The notes below the pieces were generated by a model. That model ran no database searches. It saw only the letters and a list, made by a program, of their open reading frames with translations, and was not told the DNA's origin. DNA of 64,000 bases, taken from SXOA01 sp051004015. Its GTDB lineage: Bacteria > Planctomycetota > Planctomycetia > Pirellulales > Pirellulaceae. How positions within the stretch are numbered: the stretch's first letter is position 1; each line of letters starts with the position of its first letter. Positions 1-8,797 of the stretch are shown here, piece by piece. The stretch covers positions 1 through 64,000 of the forward strand of contig JBPCKT010000040.1 in the NCBI GenBank assembly GCA_051004015.1, read 5' to 3'. Both the position numbers and the translations under genes were made by a program.

Positions 1-19
1 CCATCGGTATCTACACGAA

Positions 20-892
20 TTAGCTATCTGCGTTCGGACCGGCGCGAGGGAGCGAGAGAACTTGCTTGGCAAGTTTCCGGAGGTCGGTCAGGTTATGCTC
101 CTCCAGCACCGAGAACATGCTGAGCAAGCCCCAGAGGCCGGCGAGGAGTGCGGGCATGGTAAACTTGCAGCCGCGTTTCATTTGACGGCCGCTGAGACGA
201 ATCAGGATGTCTCGAAGTTGGACTGCCGCTGGCGATTCATCTTGAGCCAGTTGCCAAACCACTACGCAGGCCATGCTGGCGATCAGCAGCCGACGGGCCA
301 ACGCGGCGGCTGTCTGCGCTCCCTGCCCATTGATTCGAATCACAAAATCGTCGCTTAGGGCAATCTCAATAGCGTCGGCAATGTCGCCAGCACTGGTAAC
401 CGACTTGCCTTCAGTGAAGGCCTGTACTGCCCGCTTCAGATTGTTTAGCTTGTATTCGTCGAACGCCGCATGAAGTTCCGAAATCACCACAAATTCATGC
501 GCTCCCGGGACGAGAGTCAGCGCTTTCGCAACGGGCAACCACCGGCTCCGCTCGATGGTCACCAACATCAAGTCGTCCAAAGCACTCTGTCTATTCCCAT
601 GATCTCCGAGAAAATGGTGGCACATCGCTAGTCCAAGATGGGCCGTGGCTAGGCGAATGCCTTTTTCTAGACTGACCGCTTTGTTCAATCGGTATCTGGC
701 CTCTCGAAGCAGACTCGCCTGTTCGGTTTCTGAACGACCTGCTTGTTGGAGCGCCCGGACCCCTGCTTGAAACTCGGAGTCAGCAAGCTCATCAAGCTTC
801 ACTGCCAATTTGTCGGTGACAATTCCCAGGTAGCTCGCAACCGCTTTGGCGAATTCGACTGTCCCCAGAATTGTAGAGAGTTCCATCACCAT
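20..892 (-). CDS. hypothetical protein, 290 aa
   Basis: I do not recognise this protein. It opens with a short hydrophobic-amphipathic stretch, followed by an alpha-helical middle rich in Ala and Leu (about residues 40-160). A fairly hydrophobic helix lies near residues 195-215 (LLIASMACVVVWQLA) and another near 245-262. There is no signal peptide and no clear catalytic motif. The helix spacing in residues 40-130 could reflect TPR-like repeats, but this is weak. It lies 18 bp upstream of and in the same direction as the DUF4432 gene start... the gene order on the minus strand places it downstream of that gene. Coding potential is judged from length and lack of a better frame. Confidence 0.55.
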   Translation of the reverse strand: MVMELSTILGTVEFAKAVASYLGIVTDKLAVKLDELADSEFQAGVRALQQAGRSETEQASLLREARYRLNKAVSLEKGIRLATAHLGLAMCHHFLGDHGNRQSALDDLMLVTIERSRWLPVAKALTLVPGAHEFVVISELHAAFDEYKLNNLKRAVQAFTEGKSVTSAGDIADAIEIALSDDFVIRINGQGAQTAAALARRLLIASMACVVVWQLAQDESPAAVQLRDILIRLSGRQMKRGCKFTMPALLAGLWGLLSMFSVLEEHNLTDLRKLAKQVLSLPRAGPNADS

Positions 893-910
893 CGCCCCTC
901 GACCGCCCAG

Positions 911-2074
911 CTAGGGTGCGCACCACCCTGCTTGAGGCTCGGTGAAGACCGTTGGCTCCTTGCCGGCTTGGATCTTGGCGACGGCGGCTTCGGCGGCTTT
1001 GACTTCGGCGGCGGTGGTGTGGATTTCCAGCGTCACGTCGAAGGGATGTTTGCCGCCAGGGGCCAGCTTGACGACGCGGCCATTCTCTCCTTCGTAGCTC
1101 CGCGGGTTGGGGAAGTTGGTTCCCGGCTCGAGGCCCGTCACGTAGCCGTCGGCCTCGGCGGTGGTGTTCTTCCAGAGGCTGAACCAGGGGAGCTGCTGCT
1201 TGCTATAGACAAGGCTGACGCCGCGGGTGCCGTGGGCGTTTTTGAGGAGGGTGCGGGTCCGGCCGGCGGCGTCGGCGTGCAGCTCCAGAAAGTAGACCAT
1301 CTCTTCCCAGGCCGGCTCGGGGGCGGCGTAGCTGTCCCAGGTTTTCACGCCGCTGGCCGCGCGGGCGTTGCGGGGGATGACCGTCTTGGCCGGCACCACC
1401 ACCCGCGAGCCGGCGTCGAGCAGGGGCAGGCCGAAGTTGACGTGATAGAGCATCTGGATTTCCACCGGGCTGGCCGAGAAGTTTTCGATTTCGTCGTGGA
1501 CCGTGAAGGAGGTGGAGTTGAACTTCGTGGTGATGGTGGAAGTCATCCGGAGCTTGGTGAAATGGAAGCGGGTTTCCTCGACGATCCCCTTCAGCGAGAC
1601 TTCCTGCTTGTCGCTATCCACGGTCAGCTCCACGGTGTGAGCCGGCCGGTTAGCGATGCGACCATGCACGGGATACTTGAGTCGGCCGGTCTCCTTGTCG
1701 AAGTCCGGGGCCCCGTTGCTCACCAGCCCGCAGCGGCAGAACAGCTCATCAAAGCCGTCCAGCCAGCCCAGACCGCTCGGCTCGCCGAGGTCCACGAATT
1801 TTGGGTGGACCGGTCCCCGCACGGGCGACTGCCAGCCGATGGCTTCGCCGCCTACCGTCGCCTTCCAAATCCCCATGCCGCGAGTCGGCAGGACTTCCAA
1901 AAGCATCTTGCCGTTCTGAATGCCGACCTTCTTCACGCCTTCCGACAAGCCGGTCTGGAGCGTGACTCTCTCCACCGACCATTTCCCCTCCCCTCCCATA
2001 TCCTTGGGAGTGATGAGGGGGAAGGCAACGTAGCGAACGGTGTTTCTAAACAGCTTCCAGGTCTTAGCGGGCAT
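911..2074 (-). CDS. DUF4432 family protein (aldose-epimerase-like)
   Basis: The 387-residue protein resembles the DUF4432 family, whose members have the galactose-mutarotase beta-sandwich fold and are thought to act on sugars. Visible family features are the early segment LEVLPTRGMGIWKA (about residues 58-71), the GWQSPVRGPVHPKFV segment, GLGWLDGFDELFCRCGL near 101-117, and the YPVHGRIANRPAH stretch that carries conserved histidines. There is no signal peptide, so it is probably cytoplasmic. The substrate is unknown. It is transcribed away from the FkbM methyltransferase gene, with about 160 bp between the two starts that must hold both promoters. Family assignment is from recognisable motifs; function is inference from the family. 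Confidence 0.8.
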   Translation of the reverse strand: MPAKTWKLFRNTVRYVAFPLITPKDMGGEGKWSVERVTLQTGLSEGVKKVGIQNGKMLLEVLPTRGMGIWKATVGGEAIGWQSPVRGPVHPKFVDLGEPSGLGWLDGFDELFCRCGLVSNGAPDFDKETGRLKYPVHGRIANRPAHTVELTVDSDKQEVSLKGIVEETRFHFTKLRMTSTITTKFNSTSFTVHDEIENFSASPVEIQMLYHVNFGLPLLDAGSRVVVPAKTVIPRNARAASGVKTWDSYAAPEPAWEEMVYFLELHADAAGRTRTLLKNAHGTRGVSLVYSKQQLPWFSLWKNTTAEADGYVTGLEPGTNFPNPRSYEGENGRVVKLAPGGKHPFDVTLEIHTTAAEVKAAEAAVAKIQAGKEPTVFTEPQAGWCAP

Positions 2075-2232
2075 GGGAGAGGTTCCGCTTGTGATGCAAT
2101 GAAGAGGGGCGTTGAAGCAGCCTCTAATCTACGGCTGAAATCGTCAGATTTCTACGGCCCCAAATCGCTCTTGCCCCGTTATAGCGGCCCAGCTAACCTC
2201 CACCATCATTCACCATGCGAAGGAGCGCGCCG

Positions 2233-2958
2233 ATGTCCGCCACGGAAACTACCCAGCAAACTACCAGCCCGCGAGCCCGCGGCCTCTCTATCCCTTTCGT
2301 CGTCGGCCCCTTGCGCGGCAACTGGTGGCAACTCGCCAGCGGCGGCAAGATTGCACGGCTGCTCCTGGGGACCTATGAGCCGGAGCAGTCGGGCCTATTC
2401 GGCTCGCACATTCGCCCCGGAGACGAGGTCCTTGATATCGGGGCGGCGGCGGGGTACTACACGCTCCTTTCCGCCAAGCTGGTCGGCACCAGCGGCCGCG
2501 TGGTTTCGTTCGAGCCCGACCCAAACAATTTGCAGTTTCTGCGGAGCCACGTCGAGCAAAACGGACTGTCGCAAGTCACCATACTGCCGATCGCCTTGGC
2601 GGACGAAACCGGCACTGCCCCCTTTGGCGGCGGCACCGGCACGGGAACCGGCCGGCTCTGCGAGAACGGCGTTGTCCAGGTTGCCGTCCGGCGGCTCGAC
2701 GACATTGCTGCCGAGATGGACCTGCGGCCGCAACATCTTAAGATTGACGTGGAAGGTGCCGAAATGGCCGTCCTCCGCGGCGGCCAGCGGCTCATCGAAG
2801 AGCACAAACCGACGATCTTCCTTTCCACGCACGAAAAGATCGTCCCCGGCATCCATCGCCAGTGCTGCGAGCTTCTCATCCAGTGGGGCTATCAGCTCCA
2901 GCCCATTACCGGCACGTCCGTGGAAGAAGCGAGCGAGCTGCTCGGCGTCGCAAAGTGA
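2233..2958 (+). CDS. FkbM family SAM-dependent methyltransferase
   Basis: A 241-residue class I methyltransferase. The SAM-binding motif I VLDIGAAAGYYT lies near residues 73-84, followed by the acidic ribose-binding segment VVSFEPDPNN. Motif ALADETGTAPFG and the FkbM hallmark LKIDVEGAEMAVLRGG (about residues 173-188) identify the FkbM group, which methylates hydroxyls of polyketides, glycans or lipids; the substrate here is unknown. I chose the ATG at 2233 because AAGGAG sits 8 bases upstream; an in-frame ATG at 2215 has no such site. The TGA stop overlaps the first base of a long inverted repeat. Confidence 0.88.
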   Translation: MSATETTQQTTSPRARGLSIPFVVGPLRGNWWQLASGGKIARLLLGTYEPEQSGLFGSHIRPGDEVLDIGAAAGYYTLLSAKLVGTSGRVVSFEPDPNNLQFLRSHVEQNGLSQVTILPIALADETGTAPFGGGTGTGTGRLCENGVVQVAVRRLDDIAAEMDLRPQHLKIDVEGAEMAVLRGGQRLIEEHKPTIFLSTHEKIVPGIHRQCCELLIQWGYQLQPITGTSVEEASELLGVAK

Positions 2959-3047
2959 CCGGCGAGCGGCCTGCGTGAGCTGGCCGGTGACGCGACCTTC
3001 TTCAAGACCCCGAATAACCGGCCAGCTTACGCAGGCCGCTCGCCGGT
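2958..3047. repeat. 31-bp palindromic intergenic repeat
   Basis: Left arm 2958-2988 and right arm 3017-3047 are reverse complements over 31 bp with a single difference (G against A, which could pair as G-U in RNA). The loop is 28 bases. It begins on the last base of the FkbM stop codon. It may act as a transcription terminator hairpin, although there is no T-tract, or be a mobile REP-like element. Confidence 0.85.
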
Positions 3048-3164
3048 TAGCTCCCAGGCCTCGCCCGTTGCGAAGCGGCCGCTTCCTCGCCAGAATAATG
3101 GCCTTGCCGCACGTAACCACTACGCACCTCTCTCTTCGCACAAGCTGAACAAGGAGCTTCTTCG

Positions 3165-4163
3165 ATGGCACGCCCCGTGACTCTCTTCACCGGCCAGTGG
3201 GCCGATCTGCCGCTGGAACAAATGGCCCGCAAGACCAAGGAGTTCGGCTACGACGGCATCGAGCTGGCTTGTTGGGGGGACCATTTTGAAGTGGACAAGG
3301 CCATCAAGGACGACGGCTACTGCGCTCGCAAGCGAGAGCTGCTGGAGAAGAATAACCTGCAATGCCACGCCATCAGCGCCCACCTCGTCGGCCAGGCGAT
3401 CTGCGACATCATCGACGAGCGGCACAAATCCATCCTGCCGCCGCACGTCTGGGGTGACGGCAAGCCCGACGGCGTGAACAAGCGGGCCATTGAAGAACTG
3501 AAGAACACCGCCAGGGCAGCCAAGAAGTTCGGCGTGGGCGTCGTCAACGGCTTCACCGGCTCCAGCATCTGGCATTTGCTCTACTCCTTTCCGCCGGTGC
3601 CGGGGAAGATGATTGACGACGGCTTCAAGCATTTCGCCGACCGCTTCAATCCCATCCTCGATGTCTTCGCCGAGTGCGGCGTCAAGTTCGCGCTCGAGGT
3701 CCATCCGACCGAAATCGCCTTTGACATTTACACGGCCCAGCGGGCGCTCGAAGCGATCGACCAGCGCCCCGAGTTCGGCTTCAACTTCGATCCCTCGCAC
3801 CTGCACTGGCAGGGGGTCGACTCGGTGGAGTTCATCCGGGCCTTTCCCGACCGCATTTACCACATGCACGTCAAGGATGCCATCGTGACGCTCAACGGCC
3901 GCAGCGGCATCCTGGCCAGCCACATCAACTTTGGTGACTCTCGCCGCGGATGGGACTTCCGCAGCCCCGGTCGCGGCACGGTGAACTTCGAGGAGATCAT
4001 CCGGGCTCTCAATGAGGTCAACTACCAGGGACCGCTCTCGGTCGAATGGGAAGACAGCGGCATGGAACGGGAATTTGGGGCTCGCGAAGCCTGCGAGTTC
4101 GTCCGCAGCAAGGATTTTGCCCCCAGCGGCCGTGCATTTGATGCCGCCTTCGAGAAGGATTAA
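3165..4163 (+). CDS. sugar phosphate isomerase/epimerase family protein (TIM barrel)
   Basis: The 332-residue protein has the layout of the xylose-isomerase-like TIM-barrel family. The N-terminus LFTGQWADLPLEQMA is followed by GYDGIELACWGDHFE (residues 29-43), the barrel strand with the first metal-ligand glutamate. Later segments are FALEVHPTEIAF (Glu), NFDPSHLHWQG (Asp and His), IYHMHVKDA (His) and LSVEWEDSGM near the end, matching the usual E-D-H-E metal site. It is probably cytoplasmic. The start at 3165 has AAGGAG about 9 bases upstream. Ten bases separate its stop from the next gene start, so the two may be cotranscribed. The exact sugar is unknown. Confidence 0.88.
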   Translation: MARPVTLFTGQWADLPLEQMARKTKEFGYDGIELACWGDHFEVDKAIKDDGYCARKRELLEKNNLQCHAISAHLVGQAICDIIDERHKSILPPHVWGDGKPDGVNKRAIEELKNTARAAKKFGVGVVNGFTGSSIWHLLYSFPPVPGKMIDDGFKHFADRFNPILDVFAECGVKFALEVHPTEIAFDIYTAQRALEAIDQRPEFGFNFDPSHLHWQGVDSVEFIRAFPDRIYHMHVKDAIVTLNGRSGILASHINFGDSRRGWDFRSPGRGTVNFEEIIRALNEVNYQGPLSVEWEDSGMEREFGAREACEFVRSKDFAPSGRAFDAAFEKD

Positions 4164-4170
4164 GCTAGAC

Positions 4171-4265
4171 GGAATGGCCACGAAGAGCCGCAAAGAGGCA
4201 CAAAAAAAGAGGTCGCCAGCCGCGATTTTGTCTTTGTGCCTTTTCGTGTTTTTCGCGGCTATTCC
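4171..4265. repeat. imperfect inverted repeat containing the start of the next gene
   Basis: The left arm (4171-4209, beginning GGAATGGCCACGAAGAG) and the reverse complement of the right arm (4226-4265, beginning GGAATAGCCGCGAAAAA) match over about 39 bp at roughly 75-80 percent with one indel. The arms contain the GGCACAAA-type motif seen in intergenic repeats. The start codon and signal peptide of the following gene lie inside this repeat. Confidence 0.65.
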
Positions 4266-6081
4266 GTTCTCTGGCTTAGTCCCATTCGCGTCCGCTGCCG
4301 ACGACTACGCCGTTGCACGAGCCAAGCTGGATGAGGCGTTCGCCGAGAAGCTGGCGTCGCTCGCCAAAAAGGCCGACGAGCTCGGCCTCAAGGACCAGGC
4401 GGCTATCACGCGGACTTGGATGATTCCCCGTTACAGCAACCGGCAGTATCTATTTCTGCCGGGGCCCAAGGACCCGCTCGCCCCTAAGGTGGGAGCAAGC
4501 GACCTCGAGCAAAAGTGGCTTGCCAAATTCCAAGAGCACCGCGCCGCTCAAGCGGATGGGCTGTTCGAGCTAGCCAAGGCGGAATCCAAGGACAACCGGG
4601 CCGCGCGGGCCTATCAATTGCTGCACGAAGTGCTCCGGGAGAATCCGGACCATGCGGACGCGCGGCGGATTCTCGGCTATGGCAAAATCGCAGCCGGATG
4701 GGCGCTGGTAGGAACCACTTCTCCGCCAGCGACAGGCAGAAAGGCTCACCCCAAATATAAGTGGCCGGCCGGCAAATACTGGCGGCATGAAACGCCCCAT
4801 TACAGCATTGCCACTTCGACGAGCGTCAAACAAGCGATTGAATTGGGCCAGAAGATGGAAGAGCTGCATGCCCTCTGGCGGCAGGCATTCTTCAGCTTCT
4901 GGACGAACCAGCCCGCGCTGGAACACCGGATTGGCGGCGGAAGAGAAGCGCTCGTCAAGGAGCCCAGGAAGCTGGATGTGGTGCTGTTCAAGGACCGCGA
5001 GGAATATGTCGCCGTGCTCAAGCCGGGGGAACCAAGGATCGAATTGTCGACCGGCATCTATCTCGACAAGCGGCAGACGGTCTTTCTCTACGCGGGCGAC
5101 GAGAAGCAAACCGCCACCTGGTATCACGAAGCGAGCCATCAACTCTTTCAAGAGATTGACCGCTTTCCTCCGGAGCCGGGTCGCCAGGGAAACTTCTGGA
5201 TGGTGGAAGGGCTGGCCTTGTACATGGAATCCCTCGCGCGGCACCAGACGAGCGGCGGTTCCTACTGGACGCTCGGCGGCTGGGAGAGCGATCGGCTGCA
5301 GTTTGCCCGGTATCGAGGACTATCCAATGACTTCCTGCTGCCGCTGGAGAAGCTCGGGGCGATGAACCGAGCCGACCTGCAGGCCAGCGAGGACATCCGC
5401 AAGATTTACACGCAGTCCGCGGGCTTCTCTCACTATCTGATGGATGCTCAGGGAGACATCTATCGCGAACCGACAGTGACCGTCTTCCGCGCGCTTTATG
5501 AAGGGCGTGGCACGGCCGGTGCGCTCGAAAAACTCCTCGGCGCTTCGTCCGCGGAGCTGGACCGCGACTATCTGGCATATCTGCAAGTCACCGATGCAGA
5601 CCTGGCTCAGCTTCCCGGTCCCGAGCGGATCCGCAACCTCTCCCTCGGCCGCACGAAGGTTACGGACAAAGGGCTTGCTCACCTCGCCCTCTGCAAAAAC
5701 CTGGACTGGCTCGACCTGTCCCTTACCAAGACCACCGATACCGGCCTGGAATCCATCAAGGACTGCACTTCGCTCACGCAGCTCTTTCTGGAAGGAACCA
5801 AAATCACCGACGACTCCTTGAAGGTCATCGGCAATTTATCAAATCTGGAAGAACTGGACCTCTCCGCCGTGCCGATTACTGACGAAGGCTTGGCGCACCT
5901 CGCTTCGCTGAAAAAGCTCAAGATTCTCCACATCACGAACAGCCCCATCTCCGACGCCGGGCTGGTTCACCTTAAATCTCTCTTGACTCTGGAGTCCCTC
6001 GAAATCAGAGGGACGAAAGTCACGGCTTCGGGGCTGGCACAACTTCGCTCGGCGCTCCCGAAGCTGAAGGCGGGAGAGTAG
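4174..6081 (+). CDS. secreted gluzincin-type metalloprotease-like protein with leucine-rich repeats
   Basis: A 635-residue exported protein. The ATG at 4174 gives a basic N-terminus followed by a hydrophobic signal segment (about residues 15-40) ending near FASAAD. The zinc-protease signature is HEASH at about residue 319 (TWYHEASHQLFQEID), followed after about 25 residues by a conserved EGLALYMESL segment, which gives the third metal ligand as in gluzincins and DUF1570-like planctomycete proteins. From about residue 485 there are six leucine-rich repeats of the bacterial KxTDxGLxHL type, ending at the C-terminus. The last 62 bp overlap the 3' end of the oppositely oriented EF-hand gene. A longer in-frame reading from 4012 would overlap the preceding gene and lose the signal peptide. 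Confidence 0.82.
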   Translation: MATKSRKEAQKKRSPAAILSLCLFVFFAAIPFSGLVPFASAADDYAVARAKLDEAFAEKLASLAKKADELGLKDQAAITRTWMIPRYSNRQYLFLPGPKDPLAPKVGASDLEQKWLAKFQEHRAAQADGLFELAKAESKDNRAARAYQLLHEVLRENPDHADARRILGYGKIAAGWALVGTTSPPATGRKAHPKYKWPAGKYWRHETPHYSIATSTSVKQAIELGQKMEELHALWRQAFFSFWTNQPALEHRIGGGREALVKEPRKLDVVLFKDREEYVAVLKPGEPRIELSTGIYLDKRQTVFLYAGDEKQTATWYHEASHQLFQEIDRFPPEPGRQGNFWMVEGLALYMESLARHQTSGGSYWTLGGWESDRLQFARYRGLSNDFLLPLEKLGAMNRADLQASEDIRKIYTQSAGFSHYLMDAQGDIYREPTVTVFRALYEGRGTAGALEKLLGASSAELDRDYLAYLQVTDADLAQLPGPERIRNLSLGRTKVTDKGLAHLALCKNLDWLDLSLTKTTDTGLESIKDCTSLTQLFLEGTKITDDSLKVIGNLSNLEELDLSAVPITDEGLAHLASLKKLKILHITNSPISDAGLVHLKSLLTLESLEIRGTKVTASGLAQLRSALPKLKAGE

Positions 6082-7990
6082 GCTCGGCCACCTTCACCTC
6101 AACCCCGTCCAGAAAGCCGTCTTGATTGCCATCCAGCTTTTCGAACTGCTCCACCTCGCCCAAAAACTCGCGGCGGCTGATGGCGCCGTCGCCGCTGGTG
6201 TCCATCAGGGTGAACCAGCGGGGGACTTCTTTGGCCGGGGCTCGGGCGACGAGCGAGGGCATCACGAATAGCGCATCAATGTTCTGCAGGCTGCCGCGCG
6301 AGAAGCCGACGATCATGGCCGGCGGCAATTCGTCCCCCACAATCTCGCCGTCCCCGTTCTTGTCGAACAGCTTCAGCCGGTTGGGGGCATTTTCGATTTC
6401 CCGCCCGTCCAGCCGCTCGTCACCGTTTTCATCGAGAGCGAGGAAGAAGGCGTCCTCGCGGTCCTCCGCCTTGGCGTGGACCTGAGACCGCAGTGCCGCC
6501 TGTTGCTGGGAGAGGAAAGCCACGATTTCGCCGGGGTAGACTTTGGCGTCTTCATCCGTATCGACTGCCTCGATCGAACCGAAGGCGGCTTGGGCATCCG
6601 CGGGGACTTCCTTGGATTCGAGATAGCCGTTCTTATCGGCGTCATACATATCGAGCGCCTGCTTGGCCTGGGCCTCAAAATCCGCTGCCGCCACGGTGTC
6701 GTTCGTATAAAAGGTCAAGCTCATCCCGCCGATCGTCAGCGTCAGCCGCCCGGCCTGCTCGCTCACGCTGTGCGGCAGGGCTTCCAGCTCGTCGCACAGC
6801 GTGAGGACGCGAATCTGCACGGGGCTCTCCGTCTTTGCGGCCACTTCGGGTTCTTTCTCTCCCTCCTTCTTCTCATCTTTTTTCGCTTTCTCGTTTTTCT
6901 CTTCGGCCTTCGCGCCTTTCCCAAAATTCACCGCCAGGCGGATATGGGCCGGCACTTTATCGAGCAATAAGTACTCGGCTTTCACCAGCCGGCCGTTCTT
7001 GTCGGCGTCGAGTTGGGAGAACAGTTTCGGTGTCCAGGGAAGGCTCTCCGCGTTCAGATTCCCGCCAAGCGCATACTGGTCGTCGAGGTCCACCCGAATC
7101 ATGTCCCACTTGGCATCGCTCGCCAGCAAGCGCGCCGCGGTCGGCCCCCGGTCGCGGCGGCGGGTCGGCGTCTCCCCTGGCATCGAGGCGGTGTTGGCGG
7201 ACAGGTCGGCTGGAACCACCAGGTCGTCGTCGTCCGTGTCGCGGCTGCGGAGCCGACTGGGAGCGGCGGCAATCTCGGCGGCGGAGATGGAATGCCGGTC
7301 GCCGTCGGTGTTCAGCAGGTTCCAAAGAGGCGATTCGTAGCGGCTCGTCTCGCGGAAATCGGCCGTGCCTCGGATGGAAAAAGGCCGTGCTCCGCCGGCA
7401 TTGCGAGTGAGAAACCGCGGCACCTCGGCCCGATCCACCGCGCTATCCCGATCCGTGTCATAGAGGTCCAAAATCTGCTTGATGCCGTTCTCGACGTTGA
7501 TCGCCACGTTGCCGAATTGCCCGTACTTGAACCGCTTGCTCTCGGCCACTTCCTTCCAGGTCGGCCGCTTGTCCCCATCCATATCCGCCAGCTTCAGCAC
7601 CTCATCCACCAGCTTCTCCATCGCCGCCAGATGCGGCTGGCCGTCGATCGTCAGCTCCACCTCCACAATCAGCGGGTTCATCGGCGTAAACAGCAAGAAC
7701 CGCTCCGCGGGAGGAGGAGGCGGCGGCTTAGGGACTTCAACCTTTGCAACGGGGACAGCTTTGTCCCCCTTCTTTTCCTTTTTTGGTTCCTTTGTGTTTA
7801 CGCCAACCTTCACCCCTGGCGCTTTCTCTCTGGCCGGCTCGACCGGCTTCACCGTTTCCGGTACCGGCTTTTGCTTTGCTGCCGCCGCTGGTGGCTTTGC
7901 GGCAATTGCCGGTGTGCCGGAGGTACTCGAGCCGCAGCCCGCAAAGCCAACGACGAGCATGGGGGCGACAAACTGGAAGTACCTATTCAT
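6020..7990 (-). CDS. EF-hand domain lipoprotein
   Basis: The 656-residue protein starts with a lipoprotein signal: a hydrophobic stretch ending at GFAGC with the lipidated cysteine at residue 19. A Pro/Lys-rich spacer follows (about 20-95). The rest carries about eleven EF-hand-like calcium loops, including DMDGDKRPTWKE, DTDRDSAVDRAE, NTDGDRHSISAAE, DADKNGRLVKAE, DADKNGYLESKE, DENGDERLDGRE, DKNGDGEIVGDE and DTSGDGAISRRE. Between loops is a Lys/Glu-rich segment (around residues 340-375). It probably binds Ca2+ outside the cytoplasm; its partner is unknown. The gene converges on the LRR protease gene with 62 bp of overlap. Confidence 0.88.
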   Translation of the reverse strand: MNRYFQFVAPMLVVGFAGCGSSTSGTPAIAAKPPAAAAKQKPVPETVKPVEPAREKAPGVKVGVNTKEPKKEKKGDKAVPVAKVEVPKPPPPPPAERFLLFTPMNPLIVEVELTIDGQPHLAAMEKLVDEVLKLADMDGDKRPTWKEVAESKRFKYGQFGNVAINVENGIKQILDLYDTDRDSAVDRAEVPRFLTRNAGGARPFSIRGTADFRETSRYESPLWNLLNTDGDRHSISAAEIAAAPSRLRSRDTDDDDLVVPADLSANTASMPGETPTRRRDRGPTAARLLASDAKWDMIRVDLDDQYALGGNLNAESLPWTPKLFSQLDADKNGRLVKAEYLLLDKVPAHIRLAVNFGKGAKAEEKNEKAKKDEKKEGEKEPEVAAKTESPVQIRVLTLCDELEALPHSVSEQAGRLTLTIGGMSLTFYTNDTVAAADFEAQAKQALDMYDADKNGYLESKEVPADAQAAFGSIEAVDTDEDAKVYPGEIVAFLSQQQAALRSQVHAKAEDREDAFFLALDENGDERLDGREIENAPNRLKLFDKNGDGEIVGDELPPAMIVGFSRGSLQNIDALFVMPSLVARAPAKEVPRWFTLMDTSGDGAISRREFLGEVEQFEKLDGNQDGFLDGVEVKVAEPTLPPSASGAPSEVVPAPKP

Positions 7991-8245
7991 AGATCACCAA
8001 ATTCGCTACCCGGGAACACACTCTCACTGGTGGTACTATTCTACAGCCAACGGGCAAGGCCCGCGCATTGCCCTACCAATGACGCCAGCGAGCATTCAAT
8101 TTCCCGGCGGGAAGTGGCCGCCGATCGCTTTGCGAATGAAGATGCTGTCGCAGGAGAAAGGCAACCTAATCTGCCGCTCCGAGAAATTCCGTACGATGCA
8201 CTGGGCCTCGGCGGCGCGGGCTCGTGAAACTTCCGCCACCACAAC

Positions 8246-8797
8246 CTAATTCAGCGTCGGGTCGCTGGGCACGTGCTTGGCCTTGATGGAGGGGGCCATG
8301 ATGTCCTTCGCCACGCTGTGCATCACCCGCTCCCACAGGTCGTCCTTGTCGTGAAAAACAAGCTCCGCCGTGGCGGGGGCAATGAGCCAGCCCCCCGCTT
8401 CGAGCTCTCCTTCCAGTTGTCCCGCTCCCCAACCGGAGTAGCCGCTGAAAAGGCGGACGGGGGCATTTTCGGCCGCCACGACCTCCTTGAGCTGATCCTT
8501 GTGGGCGGACAAATACACGCCCTCCAGGATTTCCGTCTCCGCCGCGGAGGCCAGCCCATGCACGGCCATCAGCGGGCCTTGTACCGGCCCCCCCAGATAA
8601 ATCGGATCCTGGCGGTCGCTGGCATCCTCCGAGACGAGCTTCCAGACTTCGGCCACGGTGTTCCCGGTGGGGCGATTCAGAACCAGGCCGAAAGCTCCTT
8701 CCTCGTCATGCTTCACCATCAGCACGACGCTGCGGTTGAAATTGCCGTCCCCAAGATGGGGCGAAGCAATCAGAAAGTTGCCTTGCAGGGAGGACAT
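8246..8797 (-). CDS. YqgE/AlgH family protein
   Basis: At 183 residues this is the usual length for the YqgE/AlgH (DUF179) family. The N-terminus LQGNFLIASPHLGDGNFNRS, the segment GAFGLVLNRPTGN (residues 34-46), the PIYLGGPVQ motif and the conserved SGYSGWGAGQLEGEL stretch (about residues 118-132) are diagnostic. Members have a two-domain fold of unknown biochemical role; AlgH was linked genetically to alginate regulation in Pseudomonas. The 84 bp upstream of its ATG separate it from an inserted IS1-like element, so the native promoter region is largely cut off and expression may depend on read-through from the transposase gene. Confidence 0.93.
   Translation of the reverse strand: MSSLQGNFLIASPHLGDGNFNRSVVLMVKHDEEGAFGLVLNRPTGNTVAEVWKLVSEDASDRQDPIYLGGPVQGPLMAVHGLASAAETEILEGVYLSAHKDQLKEVVAAENAPVRLFSGYSGWGAGQLEGELEAGGWLIAPATAELVFHDKDDLWERVMHSVAKDIMAPSIKAKHVPSDPTLN

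Noticed and set aside
743..3148. Very long open frame on the plus strand (801 codons)
   Set aside because: It runs antisense to the DUF4432 gene and across the FkbM gene; composition is Arg/Gly/Pro-rich and no motif is present. It is a shadow of high-GC coding.
8041..8244. 67-codon minus-strand frame between yqgE and the EF-hand gene
   Set aside because: No ribosome site, Ser/Ala/Arg-rich, no recognisable feature. The 255-bp gap is probably the EF-hand gene promoter region.
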